A stretch of 64,000 bases of DNA from SIG307 sp964609025 (GCA_964609025.1 CAZSQM010000006.1:45384-109383), one strand, 5' to 3'. Positions 43,481 through 53,423 are shown, numbered from the stretch's first letter. The notes: generated by a model not told the origin, from the letters alone. A program made the numbers and translations.

Positions 43481-44086
43481 TTACAGTTCAACAAAATTTT
43501 TCAAAATGGCAAGACCGGTTTCTCCGCTCTTTTCCGGGTGGAACTGGCAAGCAAATACATTCCCCTTTTCCACCGAAGCATGCACGGTAACGCCGTATTC
43601 CGTCGTTGCCGCCACAATATCTTTCTCCTCTGCCTGCAAATAATAGGAATGTACAAAATACACATACGGCTCCGCAGGCAGTCCCCGGAACAACGCCGCA
43701 TTTTCCTTTATCTTCAACGAATTCCACCCGATATGCGGCACTTTTAACCCCGGCGCTTCCGGGATACGCTTAATTCCGCCCTTCAATACGGAAAGTCCCA
43801 CGCACCCTTCCTTCTCCTCGCTGTATTCAAACAACAGCTGCAACCCAAGGCAAATCCCGAGAAACGGCTTCTCCTGCTCGATTGCCTTGTAAATCGGGTC
43901 AACCAAATGAAAACTCTTTAATTTCTCCATTGCCTCGCCGAATGCCCCGACTCCCGGCAGAATCACCTTATCCGCACGCTCAATTACCTTGGCATCTCTT
44001 GTCACTACCGAATCTGCCCCTACCCTTAACAGTGCCTTTTCCACACTTTTTAAATTTCCGGCATCATAATCAATAATTGCTATCAT
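43481..44086 (-). CDS. hisH: Imidazole glycerol phosphate synthase, glutaminase subunit
   Basis: A 201-residue class I amidotransferase: MIAIIDYDAGNLKSVEKAL, VILPGVGAFGEAMEKL, LGICLGLQLLFEYSEE (nucleophile Cys), VPHIGWNSL, YFVHSYY and FACQFHPEKSGETGL (His-Glu of the triad). Forms the HisHF complex. AAGGAGG precedes ATG. Confidence 0.97.
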   Translation of the reverse strand: MIAIIDYDAGNLKSVEKALLRVGADSVVTRDAKVIERADKVILPGVGAFGEAMEKLKSFHLVDPIYKAIEQEKPFLGICLGLQLLFEYSEEKEGCVGLSVLKGGIKRIPEAPGLKVPHIGWNSLKIKENAALFRGLPAEPYVYFVHSYYLQAEEKDIVAATTEYGVTVHASVEKGNVFACQFHPEKSGETGLAILKNFVEL

Positions 44087-44139
44087 AGTTCCTCCTTAAA
44101 AAAACTGCTGCCGGAGGCTTCCTCCGACAACAGTATTTC

Positions 44140-45960
44140 TTATTCTGCTTTCTCCGCCGCATCGTATACCTTGATACTGTACTCCAACTGTGAATCCGAC
44201 TGGATAATTTCCATCGCTTCCTGCTCCGACAGGGAAAAGCTCGCGTCAATCTCCGTCAGAATCTCGTTGCGAACCGAATCCAAATCACTCTCAATGTCCA
44301 GCTCCACCGCAAGCTCAATATATTTCTCGTAGCGCTGCAAGCCCTTTAACAGGGAATCCAGAGCTTTCGGATAGTCCTTCATTTCATAGTAGTTATAATA
44401 AGAGTTTAGCTGCTTCTGCACATACATGACCGTCATAATACGGTCATATAAAACGATATCCTCATCCTTGATTTCCAGACCGAAGATTTCGTTATAGGCA
44501 AGCGTATACTCATCGCGGTTAAACTCATACTCCGCATTCCGGATACTGAGGGAATAGGAAAAAATACTGGTTCCTACCACAATCACTACCGCTATCATGG
44601 CAAAGAAAATAAATACAATCGAAGCACCCGCACGGTTGATACGGGTATTGTCCATTTCCTCCAGCAAAAGCTTGGCTTCCTCTAACTTCCGCGCTTTTTT
44701 CTCCGCCTTTGCTTCACGCGCCCGCCGCTGCTTTTCCGCCTTTGCCTGCCGTTCCTGCTCTTTCTTTTCCGCAAGCAGTGCTTCCTTTTCTTCCTTGGAA
44801 CGCTCCTTTGCCTCCTGCGCGGCTTTCTTTTTCGCCTCAATTTCTTCCTTTGTCGGCTGCGGCTTAACCTTGGACGGGTCTACCTTGACATTATCAAACA
44901 GCTTGTGATACAGCGCCGAAATACGCCCTTTTCCCTTTTTCTTCTTTCCGGCCGGTTCGGCCTCCTCTGCCTGGTCATCCTTGGTTTTCTGCGGCTCCGT
45001 CGGAATATCCTTCGCCTTGTCCGCAGAACCGCTCTCCAAAGATTCGTCCAGTTCCGTCGGTTCCGCTCCGAACTCAAACAGCCCTGCTCCCTCTTCGCCA
45101 AATCCGGCAAGCAGTTCCGCCAAATCCGGGTCCAATCCGCTGCCGTCAGATATGCTATTGGAGCTTTCTTCCTCTGCCACCGACGTTTCCTCCTTCATTT
45201 CATCCAATCCGGAAAGCAACGCGTCTAAGCCTGCGTCTTCCGCTGCTTCGGCTTTCGGCACGGTTTCGGCCTCCTCTCTGCCGTCTTCCGGTTCCGCTTC
45301 GACCTCTTCCGATACGGTTTGCTCCGGCAAATCTTCTTCTCCACGATCCGGTTCGTTTGGTCCGGCTTCCTCACCGCCCGCAAACAAATCCGCAAACTCT
45401 TCCAACGCTCCCTCGTCCGCCTCTGCTGCCTCGTCCTCAGGTAATGCCTCCTCCGGCACAGCTTCTTCTCCACGGTCCGGCTCGTTTGGTCCGGCTTCCT
45501 CACCGCCCGCAAACAAATCCGCAAGATCTTCCAACGCTCCCTCGTCCGCCTCTGCCGCTTCGTTCCCGGACAATACTTCCTCCGACAAATCTTCCCCCGT
45601 CAGGTCTTTTCCGAACTCCTCCTGCAAATCCGCGTCAAGCATCCGCTCAACATCCGCTTCATCCATCTCTTGAAAAATACTGTATTCCTTCAAATCAGGG
45701 AGTTCTTCCTCCTCCGGTAAAGGAATGTTTTCGGCTTTTTTCGGTGCAGTCTTTTCTTTTTTGGACGCAGAAAGAGGAGAGTCTGCCTCTCTTTTCTGAA
45801 AAGCAATCTCCCTTCGTTCCGGCTCCGCTGTCATAACTGCATTCAGCAAACTGTCCAGATATGACTCGGAATCCTTTGCAGTATTCAATTTGCTTAAACA
45901 GTTGTCACAGTATTCCGCTCCCTCCGGAATCTCCGTGTTACATTCTCTGCATTTTGCCAT
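44140..45960 (-). CDS. Zinc-ribbon membrane protein with acidic repeats
   Basis: A 606-residue protein of unknown function. The N-terminus is a zinc ribbon (CRECNTEIPEGAEYCDNC). Residues about 100-330 are very acidic. They include a 43-residue tandem repeat (ADEGALEDLADLFAGGEEAG...), seen in DNA as a 129-base repeat from 45333. A Lys/Glu-rich coiled coil (about 365-430) precedes one membrane segment (ASIVFIFFAMIAVVIVVGTSIFSY). About 150 residues follow that would be outside the cell. Likely a membrane scaffold with a large cytoplasmic acidic part. GAAAGG precedes ATG 45960. Confidence 0.72.
   Translation of the reverse strand: MAKCRECNTEIPEGAEYCDNCLSKLNTAKDSESYLDSLLNAVMTAEPERREIAFQKREADSPLSASKKEKTAPKKAENIPLPEEEELPDLKEYSIFQEMDEADVERMLDADLQEEFGKDLTGEDLSEEVLSGNEAAEADEGALEDLADLFAGGEEAGPNEPDRGEEAVPEEALPEDEAAEADEGALEEFADLFAGGEEAGPNEPDRGEEDLPEQTVSEEVEAEPEDGREEAETVPKAEAAEDAGLDALLSGLDEMKEETSVAEEESSNSISDGSGLDPDLAELLAGFGEEGAGLFEFGAEPTELDESLESGSADKAKDIPTEPQKTKDDQAEEAEPAGKKKKGKGRISALYHKLFDNVKVDPSKVKPQPTKEEIEAKKKAAQEAKERSKEEKEALLAEKKEQERQAKAEKQRRAREAKAEKKARKLEEAKLLLEEMDNTRINRAGASIVFIFFAMIAVVIVVGTSIFSYSLSIRNAEYEFNRDEYTLAYNEIFGLEIKDEDIVLYDRIMTVMYVQKQLNSYYNYYEMKDYPKALDSLLKGLQRYEKYIELAVELDIESDLDSVRNEILTEIDASFSLSEQEAMEIIQSDSQLEYSIKVYDAAEKAE
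45333..45590. repeat. 129-bp in-frame tandem duplication
   Basis: CTTCTTCTCCACG begins at 45333 and again at 45462, with near-identical sequence after each. It encodes the 43-residue acidic repeat of the zinc-ribbon protein. Confidence 0.85.
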
Positions 45961-45988
45961 ATACTGCACCTTTCAGGTAAAATCAATC

Positions 45989-46891
45989 CTACTTCCACAA
46001 TATCTTATCTATTTCCGATACAAGATTTCCGATTTCCGGCTTGGAAAGCTGTGCGTCCGCACCAAGCGTTTCCCCTTTCTTCCTCATCTCCTCGTTTACC
46101 AGAGAGGAGAAAATCACAACCGGAATATGCGAAAATGCCGACGACTCCTTAATTAACCTTGTTAATCGATGTCCATCCATCTGCGGCATCTCAATATCGG
46201 TAATCACTAACTTAACCTTCTGATCCAAGGTTCCTGCCGCCTTGTACTCATTTAACTTGTCCCATGCTTCCTGACCGTTCATTGTCATTACTACATTGGT
46301 ATAGCCTGCCTTTGCAAGACTGTCACAAATCAGCTTGCCTAACAGTGCAGAATCCTCCGCAATCAAAATCGGCGCCGTGTTTCGCTCTCTCGGTCCGAGA
46401 TGCTCAATATCCGATACCTTTAAACCGGTTTCCGGGCTGATATCCGAAACAATCTTCTCAAAATCAAGAATCACCACAAGTCTGCCGTCCAGCTTAATGA
46501 TACCGGTCGCGATACCCGCGCCGTTTCCGTTTAATGTAGCATCCGGCTTTGAAATATCTGCCCATGACACACGCGTAATTCCGACAACACTATGTACGTG
46601 GAAGCCTATGTTCAGCTTATTAAAATTGGTAATGATATACATATCCCTTGCCTTATTTTCAGAGGCAGGCATATTCAGATGCTTTGCAAGATCTACAATC
46701 GTAATAATTTCATCCCGCGGCATGAAGATACCTTCGATACACGGATGAGAATTCGGAATCGGCGTCGGTTCCTTATAAGGAATAATCTCCCTTATCTTTG
46801 CCACGTTAATGCCGTAGTAATTCTTCCCGATACGAAATTCCAGTATTTCCAACTCATTGGTTCCACTCTCTAATAAAATCCCTGTTTCCAT
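45989..46891 (-). CDS. cheV: Chemotaxis protein CheV
   Basis: A 300-residue protein: a CheW-like domain (about 10-155, NELEILEFRIGKNYYGINVAKIREIIPYKEPTPIPNSHPCIEGIF) followed by a receiver domain (about 172-298, ILIAEDSALLGKLI with the acidic pocket, phosphorylation site VITDIEMPQMDG). CheV couples receptors to CheA and takes part in adaptation. No other chemotaxis gene is adjacent. GGAGG upstream of ATG. Confidence 0.94.
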   Translation of the reverse strand: METGILLESGTNELEILEFRIGKNYYGINVAKIREIIPYKEPTPIPNSHPCIEGIFMPRDEIITIVDLAKHLNMPASENKARDMYIITNFNKLNIGFHVHSVVGITRVSWADISKPDATLNGNGAGIATGIIKLDGRLVVILDFEKIVSDISPETGLKVSDIEHLGPRERNTAPILIAEDSALLGKLICDSLAKAGYTNVVMTMNGQEAWDKLNEYKAAGTLDQKVKLVITDIEMPQMDGHRLTRLIKESSAFSHIPVVIFSSLVNEEMRKKGETLGADAQLSKPEIGNLVSEIDKILWK

Positions 46892-47006
46892 ACGTGCTAC
46901 CTCCGTTTCATGGTTGCTGCTTCAAAACATATTTTATAGTTCTATTATACTTCAAATTCATAGAAAAATCAAACATTTTATAGGATTTGTAATAATATTC
47001 TTGCAG

Positions 47007-47768
47007 TTACTTTATTTTAATGAGGACAGCATCGTCCTTTCCGTCTGCTTCCTTTAGAATCGCAAGCGTTATATTGTCTGCCGTTTTCTCCTCCGGACAC
47101 TCAAATACCAACACGCCTTTCTTCGTTTCGCCGGCAGAATACTCTGCCTCATACGAAGTGTACAAATCTTCCTGAAGCAACGTAAGACTCGGCTTTACAG
47201 AAGTCGCACCCATACGGAGGGTATAAATAAACTCCTTGGAAGCCCCTTTATTCATCGCAAGTTTTGCCGTGCCGGACGACTGATTCGTCACTTCAAACTC
47301 CAGTACAATCAGCTTTTTCCCTTCTCCGGCAGCCGCAAACAGTTCCCCTGCCCCCTGATAAAGAGAAGTTTCCTGATAACCGGTATACCGGAAAAAGAAA
47401 TCTTCCTTGGCTAAGAGTTGGGTTAAATCCTGCATGGTAAGCTCGGTATTGTCCGGAACCGTTGTTGCTTCCGGCTTCTTTGTCACATCCGCCGGCTGTG
47501 TTACTGCCGGATTTTTTTCTTCCTCCTTCTCCGGTGCCTTGGTCGGCCGCGGCGTCGGTGTCGCCGATAACTGCTGCGCTATCTTTTGCTCCGCACGATC
47601 CAGCAATGCTTCCGTCGTCTGCGTACCGTGCTCCACCAATACTCCGGCAGCATACTCTGCTACCATATCCAGCTCTTTATCCGTAATCTCCAACGGTTCA
47701 TAGCATCCGCCAAGCACAATAAGCGCACAGATTCCTGACAGAACACCTATGTAGTTTCTCTTTTTCAC
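47007..47768 (-). CDS. Predicted lipoprotein with C-terminal DUF4352/DUF5067-like domain
   Basis: A protein of about 253 residues. GTG at 47768 is favoured: GGAAAGGA lies 11 bases upstream, and the frame's earlier starts lie within or beside the preceding gene. A signal peptide ends in VLGGCYE (lipobox). A Pro/Thr/Lys/Glu-rich linker is followed by a beta domain (KLIVLEFEVTNQSSGTAKLAMNKG...), a pattern common in DUF4352/DUF5067 surface proteins. Function unknown; follows the HD-GYP gene. Confidence 0.7.
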   Translation of the reverse strand: MKKRNYIGVLSGICALIVLGGCYEPLEITDKELDMVAEYAAGVLVEHGTQTTEALLDRAEQKIAQQLSATPTPRPTKAPEKEEEKNPAVTQPADVTKKPEATTVPDNTELTMQDLTQLLAKEDFFFRYTGYQETSLYQGAGELFAAAGEGKKLIVLEFEVTNQSSGTAKLAMNKGASKEFIYTLRMGATSVKPSLTLLQEDLYTSYEAEYSAGETKKGVLVFECPEEKTADNITLAILKEADGKDDAVLIKIK

Positions 47769-47799
47769 GGCTTTCACCGTCCTTTCCGTCCTTTGTTCT

Positions 47800-49026
47800 T
47801 CAAGACTCCTCCCGCAACAGCTTCTCCGCAATCTTCATACACTCTTCCAAATCCACCGGCGCACACTTTTCCTCTATCATGTCGAGCATATGCCCCGCAA
47901 TTACAGGGTCAAACTGTGTTCCGGAACATCTCTTAATTTCCGAGATAATTTTTTCAATCTCCATACTCGGACGGTAACACCGTGCACTGCTCATGGCATC
48001 AAAGGCATCCGCCACACCGATAATCCTTGCGTACAAAGGAATCTCCTCCCCTTTCAGGCCGCAGGAATAACCGTTGCCGTCATACCGTTCATGATGATAT
48101 CTTGCTCCTTCATCCGCACCGGAAATTGCCGTAAACTCGTTCAGCATATCACCGCCGATACTGACATGTTCCTGTATTTTAGCCCATTCCTCGGGCGTGA
48201 GCTTTCCCGGCTTTTTTAAAATGGCATCCGGAACACCGATTTTACCGATATCATGCAGCATGGCAACATAGAAAATGTTTCTCTGCTCCTTTTGCGGCAT
48301 TCCCATCCTGCGTGCCAGCTCCTGCGAGTAAACAGCTACCCGAAGAGAGTGTCCTTTCGTATAAAAATCTTTCGCATCAATGATTTTAGCAAACGTCAAA
48401 AAACTCTGATTGATGATAGCAAGGGCTTCCTTATTCTTTGCCTTCAACTGCTTTACTCTAATCCAAATCAGAAATCTGACAACATCCACCAGAAGAACCA
48501 GTACAATTCCGGCAATCAATAAGGAAAATACCGGTAACGTCGTCATTTTTATCGGCTTATGGTAGGTCAGCCGCCATTCCTTCACATCGTTCAGACTCTG
48601 GGTATAAAGAACAAAACCAAACGTCCGCGTGTCACCGTCAAATACAATGTTTGTATCCTCAATCGAGGTCATCGTAATCACATCGTTCTCAAACGTCAGC
48701 ACTCCGTTCCAATAGCTATCGACATGGCACCCCGGCTCCAATGTCACTTCTATTACCCAGTCGGACATAATTCCGCCGGAAAAATTAAAAATGGTACCGT
48801 CATACTGTAACCCATACGGATATCCGTGCATTTCCTCGGTCCATTGCTTTACGCTCTCGATGGATACGCTGCATTCACTCCATTCCGGCGAATACTGATT
48901 ATTTCTGATTACATAAATCCTGCTATTCGCTTGTTTTACATAAAACCGAAGTCCCAAAAACGCCGTCAAAAACGCGGCTGCCAGCAAAATATGTACTATC
49001 AACAATCGTTTCTTCTTTTGAAGCAT
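47800..49026 (-). CDS. Membrane HD-GYP domain protein
   Basis: A 408-residue protein. Two membrane segments (about 8-25 and 165-190) enclose an extracellular sensor region of about 135 residues. The cytoplasmic HD-GYP domain has KGHSLRVAVYSQELARRM, FYVAMLHDIGKIGVP and HHERYDGNGYSCGLKGEEIPLYARIIGVADAFDAMSS. HD-GYP enzymes hydrolyse cyclic di-GMP; here the Pro of GYP is Ser. The first ATG after GAGGG is used. Confidence 0.88.
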   Translation of the reverse strand: MLQKKKRLLIVHILLAAAFLTAFLGLRFYVKQANSRIYVIRNNQYSPEWSECSVSIESVKQWTEEMHGYPYGLQYDGTIFNFSGGIMSDWVIEVTLEPGCHVDSYWNGVLTFENDVITMTSIEDTNIVFDGDTRTFGFVLYTQSLNDVKEWRLTYHKPIKMTTLPVFSLLIAGIVLVLLVDVVRFLIWIRVKQLKAKNKEALAIINQSFLTFAKIIDAKDFYTKGHSLRVAVYSQELARRMGMPQKEQRNIFYVAMLHDIGKIGVPDAILKKPGKLTPEEWAKIQEHVSIGGDMLNEFTAISGADEGARYHHERYDGNGYSCGLKGEEIPLYARIIGVADAFDAMSSARCYRPSMEIEKIISEIKRCSGTQFDPVIAGHMLDMIEEKCAPVDLEECMKIAEKLLREES

Positions 49027-49178
49027 AATTTAACCCTCATTTATCTTCTTTCCCGTAAAAGAGTAGCTATTATATTATACCTCTTTTTGCAGGAAATGTA
49101 AAGGAGGAAGGGATACTTCTTACAGAATGTGCAACGGCTGCCCCGCAAAAAACGCTCACGCAGGACAGCCGTAAAGTA

Positions 49179-50648
49179 TTATCTTTTTCCCTTTATCACC
49201 GGTTCACAGGTTAAATCCACCCCAAGCTTTTTAAATACGCCCAAATCCACTTCCGACAACATGACCGAGGTATGCACCTGGCAGCCTCGCAGATTCGGGA
49301 GCTCATGCATGGCACGTCTGGCGTTTTCATCGTCTACCGCGGAAATGGCAAGCGCAATCAAAACTTCGTCCGTATGCAGACGCGGGTTCCTGCTGCCAAG
49401 ATACCCTACCTTCAAATCCTGAATCGGCTCAATGGCGCTTGGCGAAATCAAATGCGTATCATGCTCTACTCCGGCAAGGTATTTTAATGCGTTTAACAAC
49501 AGCGCGGCGGAAGCACCCAGCAAATCCGTTGTCTTCGAAGTAATCACCGTACCGTCTGCAAGTTCGATTGCGGCAGTCGGCACTCCTAACAGCTCCGCAC
49601 GCTTCTTCGCCGCCACCGTAACGGCACGGTCGTCCGTCGTAATCTTCGCCTGCTTCATCAAAAGCTCTATTTTATATACCTCATTCTCTGTATCTTCCCC
49701 GTTTGCAAGTTTATTTAACGCCTTGTAATAGCGGCGGATAATCTCCATCTTGGAGGCCCGGCAGCAAACCTCATCATCGATTATGCAGTTGCCCGCCATG
49801 TTCACGCCCATATCCGTCGGAGACTTATACGGGTTGCTTCCGTAGATTTCTTCAAATACCGCGTTCAGTACCGGGAAAATTTCAATATCGCGGTTGTAAT
49901 TTACCGTGGTAACACCGTAGGCTTCCAGATGGAACGGGTCAATCATATTCACATCGTTCAAATCCGCAGTCGCGGCTTCGTATGCCAGATTCACCGGATG
50001 CTTTAACGGCAGGTTCCAAATCGGGAAGGTTTCAAACTTCGCATACCCCGCCTTAATTCCGCGCTTATTTTCGTGGTAAAGCTGGGAAAGGCAGGTCGCC
50101 ATTTTCCCGCTGCCCGGTCCCGGTGCGGTAATTACCACAAGAGGTCGGGTCGTTTCAATATAGTCGTTCTTTCCAAAGCCCTCATCACTTACAATCTGTG
50201 CAACATTGGTCGGATATCCTTCAATCACATAATGGCGGTACACTTTAATATTTTTCTTCTCCAGCTTTTCTTTAAAAACATCCGCCGCAGCCTGTCCGGC
50301 ATATTTGGTCACAACAACGCTGCCGACATAAAGCCCGCAGTTTTTATATTCTTCCACAAGGCGCACCACATCCTCGTCATAGGTGATGCCCAAATCCTCG
50401 CGCTTTTTATTCTTTTCGATGGCATCCGCACAAATGACAATTACAACCTCTGCCTTGTCCGCAAGCTTTAACAGCATTTTTAACTTACTGTCCGGCAAAA
50501 AGCCCGGCAGCACTCTTGACGCGTGGTAGTCGTCAAACAGCTTTCCGCCGAACTCCAGATACAGCTTATCACCGAACTTTCCGATGCGCTCCATAATATA
50601 CTCCGACTGCATCTTTAAATATTTGTCATTGTCAAATCCGATTTTCAT
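49179..50648 (-). CDS. DUF1846 domain protein
   Basis: A 489-residue protein matching DUF1846 over its whole length (family about 490-500): GFDNDKYLKMQSEYIMERIGKFGDKLYLEFGGKLFDDYHASRVLPGF, VITAPGPGSGKMATCLSQLYHENKRGIKAGYAKFETFPIWNLPLKHPVNLAYEAATADL. Structures are known for the family, but the reaction is not. The GPGSGKMATCL loop suggests phosphate binding. ATG 50648 has AGAGAGGG upstream. Confidence 0.93.
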   Translation of the reverse strand: MKIGFDNDKYLKMQSEYIMERIGKFGDKLYLEFGGKLFDDYHASRVLPGFLPDSKLKMLLKLADKAEVVIVICADAIEKNKKREDLGITYDEDVVRLVEEYKNCGLYVGSVVVTKYAGQAAADVFKEKLEKKNIKVYRHYVIEGYPTNVAQIVSDEGFGKNDYIETTRPLVVITAPGPGSGKMATCLSQLYHENKRGIKAGYAKFETFPIWNLPLKHPVNLAYEAATADLNDVNMIDPFHLEAYGVTTVNYNRDIEIFPVLNAVFEEIYGSNPYKSPTDMGVNMAGNCIIDDEVCCRASKMEIIRRYYKALNKLANGEDTENEVYKIELLMKQAKITTDDRAVTVAAKKRAELLGVPTAAIELADGTVITSKTTDLLGASAALLLNALKYLAGVEHDTHLISPSAIEPIQDLKVGYLGSRNPRLHTDEVLIALAISAVDDENARRAMHELPNLRGCQVHTSVMLSEVDLGVFKKLGVDLTCEPVIKGKR

Positions 50649-50693
50649 ATAAGAACCCTCTCTTTTCATTTCTTTCTTCCACCGGAATATCCT

Positions 50694-51245
50694 CTACAAC
50701 AAATGCTCCACCAAAATTTTTACGCCCAATGCGATTAACACAATTCCTCCGAACAGCTCCGCTTTGGATTTGTACTTTGCACCGAAATGATTGCCGATTT
50801 TAACGCCGACTGCCGACAGGCAAAAAGTAATCAGCCCGATAAAGGTCACCGCCCAGCCGATCCGCACCTTCATAAACGCAAAGGAAACGCCGATTGCCAG
50901 TGCGTCGATACTCGTTGCGACCGCCATCGGAAGCATCGCCTTCGGTCCGAAGGAGGCATTCATTTCCTCCCCCTGCTCCCTTGACTCCCGAATCATATTG
51001 ATTCCGATTATGCCAAGCAGCGCAAAGGCAATCCAATGGTCGAACTCCTCTATATATTTTGAGAAATTACTGCCGAGCAGATACCCGATTAACGGCATTC
51101 CCGCCTGAAACCCGCCGAAATATAAGCCGGCAATTATGCCCTGCTTTAATTTCACCCGCTTTACGGAAAGCCCTTTACAAATCGAAACCGCGAACGCGTC
51201 CATCGAAAGCCCTACCGCAATCAAAAACAAGTCTAATATACCCAT
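50694..51245 (-). CDS. mntP: Manganese efflux pump MntP
   Basis: A 183-residue protein with six membrane segments. LIAVGLSMDAFAVSICKGL and MAVATSIDALAIGVSFA are the paired MntP motifs with metal-binding Asp residues. Exports Mn2+. No yybP-ykoY manganese riboswitch was recognised upstream. Start at 51245, behind GGAGG. Confidence 0.93.
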   Translation of the reverse strand: MGILDLFLIAVGLSMDAFAVSICKGLSVKRVKLKQGIIAGLYFGGFQAGMPLIGYLLGSNFSKYIEEFDHWIAFALLGIIGINMIRESREQGEEMNASFGPKAMLPMAVATSIDALAIGVSFAFMKVRIGWAVTFIGLITFCLSAVGVKIGNHFGAKYKSKAELFGGIVLIALGVKILVEHLL

Positions 51246-51397
51246 GCCAAAAACCTCCATAACATAAAGTCTAGTCTACACGATTTTCAAAACAGTGTCA
51301 AGAATTCACATAGACTTTCTTTTCATTTTCTGCTATACTTTGTGTAAGGATTCCTCTGTTGAGCTATTCCTTCATTTTTCATCACTAGGAGGTTGTT

Positions 51398-52015
51398 ATG
51401 GGAATTTTTCTGAGTATTTCCGTCCCCGTAATTCTGTTTTCGGTTGCCGCACTGATACTGGCGGGAACCATCTGGCATTTTTATAAAAAGGCAAAGCATA
51501 CCATGAAGGATTTATTCGGAACGGACAATATCGGTGAACTTGTCAAAAGCAGGGAGGAAGAGGAAGCGAACACGCCGAAATCCGTTTCCGGAATGACTTC
51601 GCTTTATGTCCCGCAGATTCAGAAGGACTTTCCGGAATTAAACTGGGTTGAGTTAAAGGGCATTGCGGAAGACCATTTAAAAGCCTATCTGAAAAAGCAG
51701 AACTTTATAAGCGTCCGCATTCATAAAACCGAGATTCTGTCTTACATAAAAAAATCCGGCACCTGCGTGATTGTATTCCAGTCCGGTGTAGAATACCTGA
51801 CCGGCACGAAAAAGGTGCAGACCCGCTACAACACCCACATGATTTATATTCAGGATGCCGACAAATACGGTGAAGGTACGGGCTTTAGCGTCACCTGTCC
51901 GCATTGCGGCGGTCCGCTGACCTCCCTCGGTGCAAAATTTTGTGAGTATTGCGGCTCCGAAGTCGTTCCGATTAACATTCATGTATGGGATTTACACAAA
52001 ATCGAAGAAGCGTAA
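51398..52015 (+). CDS. Membrane-anchored zinc-ribbon protein
   Basis: A 205-residue protein. An N-terminal membrane segment (FLSISVPVILFSVAALILAGTIWHFYK) is followed by a cytoplasmic-looking alpha/beta domain (PQIQKDFPELNWVELKGIAEDHLKAYLKK..., somewhat like Tim44-type folds). A C-terminal zinc ribbon (CPHCGGPLTSLGAKFCEYCGSEV) ends it. Function unknown. AGGAGG upstream of ATG. Confidence 0.72.
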   Translation: MGIFLSISVPVILFSVAALILAGTIWHFYKKAKHTMKDLFGTDNIGELVKSREEEEANTPKSVSGMTSLYVPQIQKDFPELNWVELKGIAEDHLKAYLKKQNFISVRIHKTEILSYIKKSGTCVIVFQSGVEYLTGTKKVQTRYNTHMIYIQDADKYGEGTGFSVTCPHCGGPLTSLGAKFCEYCGSEVVPINIHVWDLHKIEEA

Positions 52016-52085
52016 CATAAAAACGGCAACCGCCCGACTGTTGATTTCCCGGTGCGGCTGCCGCCTTTTTCTTCCTTCTGTTATT

Positions 52086-53423
52086 CTATTCCTTCGTATA
52101 TCCGAGCGCCAGTATCGTAAATGCCTTATCTTCCTGACCTTCCGCCATACGAACCTCTACCGTATGCTCTGCCGCGGTGTCCTCGTCAATTACAAGTACT
52201 ACGTTAGAGTTATTCCAGCCGCCCGCGGTTCTGCCCTGAAGAGTCATTACCTTTTCTCCGTCCACATATACCTCTGCATCTCCGAAATCGGCACTGTTAG
52301 CCGTTTTATAGTTAAGCAGCAAATTCTTACAGTTCAGTGTTACGGTAAAGCTCTCGTTTCCCGCAGTTTTGTCATGCTCCCAGTTATCCGGAAAAGAAGG
52401 CTTTCCGGCAGCATATTGTATCGCACCGTCCGTCAGCGTAAAGCTTCCTTTTGCAATCGCAACGCCTTCGCTCTCTTCGGTAATCATCTCTACCTTACGA
52501 AAATCCAAAGCCTTACGTCCCGTTTCCGGTACGGCGTTCATCTCGTCCGCTTCTTCCTTGTCAATCTCCGCAATCAGATGCATAATACAATCGCTCATAA
52601 TGGTATGCCCGTATGTCGTCGGGTGATATTCATCCGAGAAAAACTTCGCATCGTTTAAATTGCCCTGCAAATACGGCACGGCGACCGCACTCTTAATACT
52701 TACCATCGGCAGTTCATAGTAATTTCCTACCGGGATATAATCCGCCTGCATATTCCACTTTGACTTAAATACGGAAAATACTAAAATCACAGCGGCGTCA
52801 TTTTCCTGGGAAAGCACATCATAAACCAGACTTTCATACGCACGTCCGCCGGTGACTTCACCGTAATCGTTTACTGCGAACTCCAGAATGAACAAATCCG
52901 GCTCTGCGCCAAGTTCCTCCACAACGTCCCGCTGATAACGGATTACGCCGAGAGAAGACGGTGTTCCGCCAAGCCCCGCATTAACGAAATTGATATTGCT
53001 GCCTCCGTCTGTCCCGTAAACTTTCCCAAAGGCATCCGCAAACTGGTAGGCATAGCCGCCCAGTGCCGTCTGCGCTCCCGCGCCCTCGGTTACGGAACCG
53101 CCCAGCGCCGCAATATTTACGGTTTCGCCGCTTCTTGCCTTTTCAAGCACCCGCTTTAAACGGGCATTGTTTCCGGTCGATACAACCGAAGCCTTTAACA
53201 TTTCCTCATACCAGTCAACTTCCGGTGTCGGAGTCGCCGTCGGTTCCGGCGTTGCAGTCGGTACCGGAGTCGCCGTCGGTTCCGGCGTCGCAGTTGCTTT
53301 CGGTGCTTCCGTAGCGGTCGGTTCCGGCGTATTCGCGGAATCCCCCGTAGCCGGTGTTTCTTTGCCGCATGCCGCAGCAGCCAGGGCTGCGATTACCGCA
53401 AATAAGAAAATCTTTTTCTTCAC
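52086..53423 (-). CDS. SGNH hydrolase lipoprotein
   Basis: A protein of about 445 residues. A lipobox-like AAAACGKE ends the signal peptide. A long Pro/Thr/Glu linker follows, then an SGNH esterase domain with GGSVTEGAG (Ser block I), NAGLGGTPSSLG (block II), FAVNDYG (block III, Asn) and DEYHPTTYGH (block V, Asp and His). The last 130 residues are a beta domain like that in the neighbouring paralog. Likely a surface carbohydrate esterase. ATG 53432 directly abuts AAAGGG; GTG 53423, nine bases from that site, is the better start. Confidence 0.85.
   Translation of the reverse strand: MKKKIFLFAVIAALAAAACGKETPATGDSANTPEPTATEAPKATATPEPTATPVPTATPEPTATPTPEVDWYEEMLKASVVSTGNNARLKRVLEKARSGETVNIAALGGSVTEGAGAQTALGGYAYQFADAFGKVYGTDGGSNINFVNAGLGGTPSSLGVIRYQRDVVEELGAEPDLFILEFAVNDYGEVTGGRAYESLVYDVLSQENDAAVILVFSVFKSKWNMQADYIPVGNYYELPMVSIKSAVAVPYLQGNLNDAKFFSDEYHPTTYGHTIMSDCIMHLIAEIDKEEADEMNAVPETGRKALDFRKVEMITEESEGVAIAKGSFTLTDGAIQYAAGKPSFPDNWEHDKTAGNESFTVTLNCKNLLLNYKTANSADFGDAEVYVDGEKVMTLQGRTAGGWNNSNVVLVIDEDTAAEHTVEVRMAEGQEDKAFTILALGYTKE

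Noticed and set aside
44981..45836. Plus-strand Ser/Ala-rich and Pro-rich frames
   Set aside because: Antisense images of the acidic repeat region; no start signals.
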